A DNA stretch of 10,496 nt from the NCBI GenBank assembly GCA_964569055.1, contig CAZMSZ010000272.1, positions 1 to 10,496 on the forward strand. The letters are read 5' to 3'. Position numbers and translations under genes: made by a program. This document shows, piece after piece, positions 6,237-10,496 of this stretch (position 1 is the stretch's first letter; each line of letters begins with the position of its first letter). The notes below the pieces were generated by a model, which saw only the letters and a list, made by a program, of their open reading frames with translations, ran no database searches and had not been told where the DNA came from. This DNA is from JAWLGW01 sp964569055 (GTDB lineage Bacteria; Planctomycetota; J058).

Positions 6237-7153
6237 CCGTCGGTTCCCAGCAGCGCTCGCAGCGGGTCGCGGTCGGGGAGCGCGGCCGGCTGGCCGCGTG
6301 CGCGCCAGGCCAGCTCCGCCCGGCCCGAGGCGGCGCGCACCAGCGCCAGCGCCCCGGCCGCCTCGGCCAGGCGCGCGAGCGCGCGCGGGTCCGGCTCGTC
6401 CTGAGTGACCACCAGCGTGAGGTCGGCTCGCGCCTCCGCGGCGGCCGCCGCGAGCGGATCGGCGGCGAGCGGCGCGAGGTCGAGCCGGAGCAGGGTGGCG
6501 AGCGCGCGCGCCGCGCCCGACGCGCGCGCGTCGCCGACCACCACGCTCGGGCCCAGGCCGAGCCAGGCCTCGCGCAGCGGGCGCACGCGGGGCGGGCCGC
6601 CGGGCGTGTGCGGGAAGAAGTGCGTGGCGGGGCCGCCGACCTCGGCCCAGGCCGCGCGCGAGCGGGCGATCACCCGCTCGAGCAGGGCGGGCGGCCCCGC
6701 CGGCAGCGCGTCCAGGCGGCGGCCGACGAGCGGCGCGGCGCAGGGCGCCGCCGGCCCGGCGGCGGGCTCGGGCACGATCAGCACCAGCCCCGCGGGCGCG
6801 GCCGTCACGCTCAACGGCTCGCCCGAGAGCGCCTCGCGCAGGTGCTCGAACGCGCCCTCCACGCGCGAGGGGTGCGGCTCGGGCGCCGCCACGATCTCCC
6901 CGTCCTCGACGCGCACGGGCGAGAGCACGTAGGCGGTCTCGTCCTCGGAGAGCTCGACCCCCGCCGACGCGGCCAAGAACGGGGCCGGCCCCCTCCAGGC
7001 GGCGAGCGGCTCTTGCCCCAACAGGCCGAGCCACACCGCGGGGCTCGGCCAGCCGGCGGGGGTCACCTCGCGGCGCGCCGGGCGCGCCCCGGGCAGGAGC
7101 TCCTCGAGCGGCGGGCCCGCGCGGGCGTCGCACAGCACGACCGCGAGGCGCAC
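6233..7153 (-). CDS. ApgM-like protein, shortened and probably inactive phosphoglycerate mutase relative
   Basis: This is a 306-residue protein; typical ApgM enzymes (archaeal-type, cofactor-independent phosphoglycerate mutase, alkaline phosphatase superfamily) have about 400. By recall, order and spacing follow ApgM: MRLAVVLCDARAGPPLEEL at 1-19 resembles the first metal motif (Asp9 kept, following Gly lost); GLLGQEP (43-49) resembles LLGYDP; RGPAPFLAASAGVEL (54-68) resembles the GRAPLEAA..GVEL stretch; AYVLSPVRVEDGEIV (74-88) resembles the FRCNLVTVEDG region; 141-172 resembles the PHD...LP..LL..SREIL helix; and 187-226 resembles PSLPSFEERYGLRGAVI...GLAGLEV. The nucleophile loop, normally PGSDVAN, reads PSPAVWL. 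The EAGH and SDH metal motifs are absent, so mutase activity is unlikely. The GTG start at 7153 lies 6 bases after the upstream stop, with GAGGAG overlapping that stop. Its own stop overlaps the next start by 4 bases. Family assignment rests on remembered consensus and needs a profile search. Confidence 0.68.
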   Translation of the reverse strand: MRLAVVLCDARAGPPLEELLPGARPARREVTPAGWPSPAVWLGLLGQEPLAAWRGPAPFLAASAGVELSEDETAYVLSPVRVEDGEIVAAPEPHPSRVEGAFEHLREALSGEPLSVTAAPAGLVLIVPEPAAGPAAPCAAPLVGRRLDALPAGPPALLERVIARSRAAWAEVGGPATHFFPHTPGGPPRVRPLREAWLGLGPSVVVGDARASGAARALATLLRLDLAPLAADPLAAAAAEARADLTLVVTQDEPDPRALARLAEAAGALALVRAASGRAELAWRARGQPAALPDRDPLRALLGTDG

Positions 7154-7159
7154 GCGGCG

Positions 7160-7561
7160 CTACTCCTCGCCGGCCGCGAGCCGCTCCACGAAGGCCGACC
7201 AGCCGGCGGGGTCCTCGCTGGCGAGCCGCTGCAGCGCGCGCTCGTAGGCCTCGACGCGCGCGGGCACCTCGCGCCCCTGCGCGTCGAGCAGCCGGTGCTC
7301 GCGCAGCACCTCGCTGCGGCGCGGCTCGCCCGCCTGCTCGGCGGCGTAGATCGCGTGCACGTCGGCCACGCTGAACACGCTCCCCGCGAGCGGGTCCTGC
7401 GGCGAGGCGTCCGCGCCGTCCGCGGGCGGCTGCTCGCCGGCGGGCGACGCGCTCGGCACGGGGGCCGTCCCGTCGCCGGGGGGCTCGGGGTCGGGGCAGC
7501 CGAGCAGGCCGCAGGTCAGCGCGAGCGTGGGCGCGAGGAGGTGCGCGCGGCGAGGGCTCAT
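7160..7561 (-). CDS. Hypothetical lipoprotein, 133 residues
   Basis: The ATG at 7561 is chosen although the frame is open further upstream into the antisense of polX. This start gives a lipoprotein signal: basic MSPRR, hydrophobic core, and GLLGC with Cys22. Residues 23-55 are a Pro/Ala/Asp-rich disordered linker. Residues about 60-130 form a small, probably helical domain: SVADVHAIYAAEQAG, then LREHRLLDAQGREVPARVEAYERALQRL, then DPAGWSAFVERL. I do not recognise the family. No Shine-Dalgarno is obvious. A TATCAT -10-like box ends 7 bases before the A of the ATG, so the message may be leaderless. It is probably the first gene of the leftward cluster. The ApgM-like gene starts 6 bases after its stop, and the GAGGAG of its last codons doubles as that gene's ribosome site. 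Confidence 0.78.
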   Translation of the reverse strand: MSPRRAHLLAPTLALTCGLLGCPDPEPPGDGTAPVPSASPAGEQPPADGADASPQDPLAGSVFSVADVHAIYAAEQAGEPRRSEVLREHRLLDAQGREVPARVEAYERALQRLASEDPAGWSAFVERLAAGEE

Positions 7562-7567
7562 GCGCCC

Positions 7568-7573
7568 ATGATA
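7568..7573 (-). promoter_or_regulatory. Putative -10 box of the leftward cluster
   Basis: On the minus strand this reads TATCAT, five of six matches to TATAAT. Six bases separate it from the ATG at 7561, so a start site at the usual distance would coincide with the start codon and give a leaderless message, consistent with the missing Shine-Dalgarno. No clear -35 match is visible in the GC-rich DNA upstream. Confidence 0.4.
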
Positions 7574-7602
7574 GCGACGCGCGGCGCCGCGGGCGGCCGC
7601 AG

Positions 7603-7608
7603 TAGAAT
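7603..7608 (+). promoter_or_regulatory. Putative -10 box of polX
   Basis: TAGAAT matches TATAAT at five of six positions, in an otherwise GC-only stretch and 20 bases before the polX start codon. It would give a leader of about 14 bases that still contains the ribosome site. I see no good -35 hexamer. It lies 29 bases from the opposing -10 box at 7568-7573. Confidence 0.45.
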
Positions 7609-7616
7609 GGCTCCGC

Positions 7617-7623
7617 AGGAGGG
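7617..7623 (+). promoter_or_regulatory. Ribosome binding site of polX
   Basis: AGGAGGG lies five bases before the GTG at 7629. This strong Shine-Dalgarno supports a GTG start and excludes later in-frame starts. Confidence 0.8.
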
Positions 7624-7628
7624 CGCGC

Positions 7629-9350
7629 GTGGAGAACCGGCGGATCGAGGCGATCCTCAGCGAGATCGCCGAGCTGATCGAGCTCGAGGGGGGCAACCCG
7701 TTCAAGGTGCGCGCCTACGAGAACGCCGCCCGCGCGGTCGCCTCCATGACCGACGACGTGGCCGAGCTGGTGCGCGGCAAGAAGCTCGGCAAGGTGCGCG
7801 GGATCGGCAAGGGGATCGAGGAGAAGCTCGAGGAGCTGGTCGCGACCGGCAAGATCGGCTACCTCGAGGAGCTGCGCGCCAGCATTCCGGCCGGGCTGCT
7901 CGATCTGCTGCGGATCCCCGGCATGGGGCCCAAGAAGGCCAAGGCGCTGTGGGAGCACCTGGGGATCGACTCGCTCCCCGCGCTCGAGGCGGCCTGCAAC
8001 ACGGGCGAGGTCGCCAAGCTCAAGGGGTTCGGCAAGAAGACCCAGGAGAAGATCCTCAGCGCGATCGCGCACCTCGCGCTCACGCAGGGGCGCCGCCTGC
8101 GCGCGCAGGCGCTCCCCTACGCCGCGCAGCTCGAGGCGCACCTCGCAGAGGTCCCGGGCGTGCAGCGCGTGACCGTGGCCGGCAGCCTGCGGCGTGGGCG
8201 CGAGACGGTGAAGGACGTGGACGTGGTGGTCGCCAGCGACGACCCGGCCCCGGTCATGGCCGCGGTGCGCGAGCACCCGCTGGTCGACGAGGTGATCGGC
8301 AGCGGCGAGACCAAGACCAGCGTGCGGATCGACGGCGGGCTGCAGGTCGACGTGCGCGTGGTCGCGCCGCGCAGCTTCGCCTGCGCGCTGGCCTACTTCA
8401 CCGGGAGCAAGGAGTTCAACGTCCGCCTGCGCCAGCTCGCGCTCGAGCAGGGCTACTCGCTCAACGAGTACGACCTGCGCCCGCTCGACGGCTCGCGCCC
8501 GCCCGAGCTGGCGAGCGAGGAGGAGCTGTTCGCCAAGCTGGGGCTGATCTACGTCCCGCCCGAGCTGCGCGAGAACACCGGCGAGGTCGACGCGGCGCTC
8601 GCCGGCAAGCTGCCCGCCCTGATCGAGCCCGGCGACCTGCGCGGCGTCCTCCACGTGCACACCACCTGGTCGGACGGGACGGCGAGCGTGGCCGACATGG
8701 TGGCCGAGGCGGCGCGGCTGGGCTACGAATACGTGGGGATCTCCGACCACAGCGAGGCGGCGAGCTACGCCAACGGCCTCTCGGCCGAGCGCCTGGCGCA
8801 GCAGCGCGAGGAGGTCGAGGCCGCCCGGGCCGCGCACCCGGGGCTGCGCGTGTTCCACGGGATCGAGGCGGACATCCTCCCCGACGGCTCGATCGACCTC
8901 GGCGACGAGGTGCTCGCCTCGCTCGACTTCGTGGTGGCCAGCGTCCACAGCCAGCTCGGCATGGAGCGCGACGCCATGACGAGGCGCCTGGTCCGCGCGC
9001 TCGCGCACCCCGCCGTGCGCGTGCTCGGCCACCCCCTCGGCCGCCGCCTGCTCGAGCGCGACTCGGCGCAGTTCGACTGGGAGCCGGTCCTCGACGCGGC
9101 CGCCGCCCACGGGGTCGCGATCGAGGTCAACGGCAGCCCCCACCGCCTCGACGCCGACTGGGTCCACGTGCGCCGGATCCGCGCCCGCGGGATCAAGCTG
9201 TGCCTCAACCCCGACGCCCACTCCATGGGCGCCCTCGACGACGCGCGCAAGAACGCGGTGGTCGAGGCCCGCCGCGGCTGGGCCACCGCGGCCGACGTGG
9301 TCAACACGCTCCCGCTGGCGCAGTTCGAGCGCGAGTTCCTGCGGCGTTGA
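7629..9350 (+). CDS. polX: DNA polymerase/3'-5' exonuclease PolX (family X polymerase with PHP domain)
   Basis: At 573 residues this is the standard bacterial PolX length. The enzyme fills short gaps in base-excision repair, and its PHP domain gives Mn2+-dependent 3'-5' exonuclease activity, with AP-endonuclease activity reported for some members. Residues 1-80 are the 8-kDa-type domain. Helix-hairpin-helix motifs lie at 54-70 (GKVRGIGKGIEEKL), 93-112 (LLRIPGMGPKKAKAL) and 131-143 (LKGFGKKTQEKIL). The palm carries GSLRRG (185-190) and the catalytic carboxylates Asp196, Asp198 and Asp241. The PHP domain, about 336-573, keeps all expected metal ligands: HVH (342/344), Asp349, DH (373/374), Glu413, His440, His468, and DAH (529/531). 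The thumb segment ends in NEYDLRPL (279-286). Both active sites look intact. The gene starts at GTG behind a strong AGGAGGG and appears monocistronic, divergent from the lipoprotein cluster. Confidence 0.97.
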   Translation: MENRRIEAILSEIAELIELEGGNPFKVRAYENAARAVASMTDDVAELVRGKKLGKVRGIGKGIEEKLEELVATGKIGYLEELRASIPAGLLDLLRIPGMGPKKAKALWEHLGIDSLPALEAACNTGEVAKLKGFGKKTQEKILSAIAHLALTQGRRLRAQALPYAAQLEAHLAEVPGVQRVTVAGSLRRGRETVKDVDVVVASDDPAPVMAAVREHPLVDEVIGSGETKTSVRIDGGLQVDVRVVAPRSFACALAYFTGSKEFNVRLRQLALEQGYSLNEYDLRPLDGSRPPELASEEELFAKLGLIYVPPELRENTGEVDAALAGKLPALIEPGDLRGVLHVHTTWSDGTASVADMVAEAARLGYEYVGISDHSEAASYANGLSAERLAQQREEVEAARAAHPGLRVFHGIEADILPDGSIDLGDEVLASLDFVVASVHSQLGMERDAMTRRLVRALAHPAVRVLGHPLGRRLLERDSAQFDWEPVLDAAAAHGVAIEVNGSPHRLDADWVHVRRIRARGIKLCLNPDAHSMGALDDARKNAVVEARRGWATAADVVNTLPLAQFEREFLRR

Positions 9351-9418
9351 GCCGGCGACCGGCGGCAGCGCGCCTGCTCTGCGCGAGGCTCGGCCGGAGC
9401 GGAGCGCGAGGCGCGTGC

Positions 9419-9424
9419 TACCCT
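9419..9424 (+). promoter_or_regulatory. Putative -10 box of the WG-repeat gene
   Basis: TACCCT, preceded by TGC (extended -10-like), ends 21 bases before the TTG start, almost the same spacing as the polX box. It matches TATAAT only at T1, A2 and T6, so the call rests mainly on position. Confidence 0.3.
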
Positions 9425-9434
9425 CGCGCCGGAA

Positions 9435-9440
9435 GGGAGG
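9435..9440 (+). promoter_or_regulatory. Ribosome binding site deciding a TTG start
   Basis: GGGAGG is followed by five bases and then TTG at 9446. No ATG or GTG lies at a suitable distance. The next in-frame ATG (9500) would remove half of the predicted membrane segment, so TTG is the best start. Confidence 0.65.
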
Positions 9441-9445
9441 ACGCC

Positions 9446-10496
9446 TTGAACGATCCCGCGCGGCCGGGGCGTCTCGCCTACGTGCTGTTCGGCTGCGGCA
9501 TGGTGCCGCTCCTGGGCTTGGTGGGCTTGATCGGCGCCGGCATGTGGGCCGAGCACCGGCGAGCGGCGACGACCTCCTGGGCGTTCGTGGACCGCGCGGG
9601 CGAGGTGGTGTTGCCGGGGCCGTTCGACGAGGCGCGCCCGTTCGCGGGCGGCCTCGCCGCGGTGCGGGTGGGACAGCGGTGGGGGTTCGTCACGCGCGAG
9701 GGGACGGCGGTCGCGCCGCGGTTCCTCGACGTGAGGGACTTCTCCGAGGGCCTGGCTGCGGCGCAGGACGCAGGCACCCAGCTGTGGGGCTACGTGGACT
9801 CGAGCGGCGCGTGGGCGATCGAGCCCACGTGGCACGAGGCGTATCCCTTCGCCGGCGGGCGGGCGGCGGTGGCGCGCGCGGTGGGCCGGACCTCCAGCAG
9901 CATCAGCATGGGTCAGTCGATCTACGCCTTCGGCCTGATCGATCGCTCGGGTGAGGTCGTGCGCGGGCCCGCGACCGACCCCGACGACCCCGAGCGGTGG
10001 TCCACCGCCTGGGAGCTCTCGGAGGGGCTGATCGCGGTGCAAGTCGACGGCGAGCGGTGGGGGTACGCCCGGGCCGACGGGACGTGGGCGATCGAACCTC
10101 GCTTCGAGGCGGCGCTGCCCTTCTCGGGCGGGGTCGCGGGCGCCCAGCAGGACGGCAGGTGGGGGGTGGTGCGCCCCGACGGGACGTGGCTGGTGAAGCC
10201 GCGGTTCGGGGGCGTGGTCGCCTTCCGCGAGGGGCTCGGCGCCGTCGAGGCGGCCGAGGGTTGGGCCTTCGTGGACCCCGAGGGGAACGTGCCCTTCCCC
10301 GAGCGCTACCTGCGGGTCCACCCCTTCGCGTCCGGGCTGGCCGCGGTGCGGACCGACGCCGGCTGGGGGTTCATCGACCGCCAGGGCGCTCAGCGGATCG
10401 CGCCCCAGTTCGCGGACGTCGCGGCCGAAGGCTTTCAGGACGGCCGGTGCGCCGTGGCGACCAGGAGCGGCGGTCAACGGGTGTGGCGCTTCATCA
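9446..10496 (+). CDS. WG-repeat protein with N-terminal membrane segment (3' end outside window)
   Basis: The frame from the TTG at 9446 is open to the window end: 350 complete codons and no stop. Residues about 11-34 (AYVLFGCGMVPLLGLVGLIG and on) form one membrane helix or uncleaved signal anchor. LFGC at 14-17 resembles a lipobox, but the hydrophobic stretch before it is too short. From residue 45 the protein is eight WG-type repeats of about 40 residues: WAFVDRAG (45), WGFVTREG (79), WGYVDSSG (114), FGLIDRSG (162), WGYARADG (205), WGVVRPDG (239), WAFVDPEG (273), WGFIDRQG (307). Each is followed by a PxF segment and then F..GLAAV. A Ser-rich insertion (about 145-158) and longer loops interrupt repeats 3-5. 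WG repeats are of uncertain function, usually thought to bind ligands or proteins. The gene lies 95 bases after polX in the same direction, probably with its own promoter. Confidence 0.85.
   Translation, partial: MNDPARPGRLAYVLFGCGMVPLLGLVGLIGAGMWAEHRRAATTSWAFVDRAGEVVLPGPFDEARPFAGGLAAVRVGQRWGFVTREGTAVAPRFLDVRDFSEGLAAAQDAGTQLWGYVDSSGAWAIEPTWHEAYPFAGGRAAVARAVGRTSSSISMGQSIYAFGLIDRSGEVVRGPATDPDDPERWSTAWELSEGLIAVQVDGERWGYARADGTWAIEPRFEAALPFSGGVAGAQQDGRWGVVRPDGTWLVKPRFGGVVAFREGLGAVEAAEGWAFVDPEGNVPFPERYLRVHPFASGLAAVRTDAGWGFIDRQGAQRIAPQFADVAAEGFQDGRCAVATRSGGQRVWRFI

Noticed and set aside
7160..7705. A longer version of the 133-residue lipoprotein starting at 7705
   Set aside because: It would overlap the polX start by 77 bases and bury the lipoprotein signal peptide inside the protein. 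The ATG at 7561 gives a proper signal and lipobox.
3861..9221. A 1786-codon open frame on the minus strand spanning the carboxypeptidase-regulatory-like gene, the ApgM-like gene region and the antisense of polX
   Set aside because: High GC makes stop codons rare. Only the last 791 codons show a signal anchor and domain motifs. The upstream part is Arg/Ala/Pro-rich shadow sequence opposite or out of frame with well-supported genes.
9351..9363. Hairpin GCCGG-CGA-CCGGC directly after polX as a terminator
   Set aside because: The stem is only 5 bp with no T-run; at this GC content such hairpins are expected by chance.
9381..9412. Direct repeat GCGCGAGGC (9381-9389 and 9404-9412) upstream of the WG-repeat gene
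   Set aside because: It is short and made of the locally dominant bases, with only two copies; it is not distinguishable from chance.
9415..9954. A 179-residue plus-strand open frame at the start of the WG-repeat gene
   Set aside because: It is in a different frame from the WG repeats, Gly/Arg-rich and without motifs; the TTG frame from 9446 carries the repeats to the window end.
1..10496. CRISPR array, tRNA or rRNA genes, insertion sequences, toxin-antitoxin or phage-defence genes
   Set aside because: I looked for spaced direct repeats, tRNA-like cloverleaf segments, transposase motifs and small coupled gene pairs typical of these systems, and found none.

Overview
The window is very GC-rich, with G or C in almost every third codon position. 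It encodes several lipoproteins and secreted or envelope proteins built from repeats (kelch, IPT/TIG, carboxypeptidase-regulatory-like, WG). That style, together with short leaders behind TAnnnT-type -10 boxes, fits a Myxococcota (myxobacteria-like) chromosome. This is an inference from composition and gene style, not a taxonomic identification. I see no rRNA, tRNA, CRISPR, transposase, integrase or phage gene, so this looks like ordinary chromosome.

Layout. 1-111: two tight hairpins, the second with a T-rich tail, close the minus-strand transcript. 112-2088 (-): lipoprotein with a seven-repeat kelch propeller, a glycine-rich low-complexity stretch and a C-terminal IPT/TIG domain. 2089-2435: a 347-base gap with no gene but several inverted repeats. 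2436-7561 (-): five co-directional genes. In order of transcription they are a 133-residue lipoprotein, a GTG-started protein that looks like a shrunken archaeal-type phosphoglycerate mutase (ApgM), a membrane-anchored protein with carboxypeptidase-regulatory-like repeats, a 160-residue lipoprotein and an inositol-monophosphatase family enzyme. Gaps of 6, -4, 101 and 10 bases suggest an operon, or two short ones. 7562-7628: a compact divergent promoter region. 7629-9350 (+): a complete bacterial PolX (family X polymerase plus PHP domain). 9446-10496 (+): a WG-repeat membrane-anchored protein that starts at TTG and runs off the window.

How they fit together. PolX is a DNA repair enzyme and has no obvious link to the rest. 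The leftward cluster is mostly envelope-directed: two lipoproteins and one anchored beta-sandwich protein. It also holds one apparently intact phosphatase and one apparently catalytically impaired member of the alkaline phosphatase superfamily. Their joint role is unknown. The ApgM-like protein is the most interesting item: its whole N-terminal and central part follows ApgM, but the nucleophile loop is rewritten and the C-terminal metal-site region is missing.
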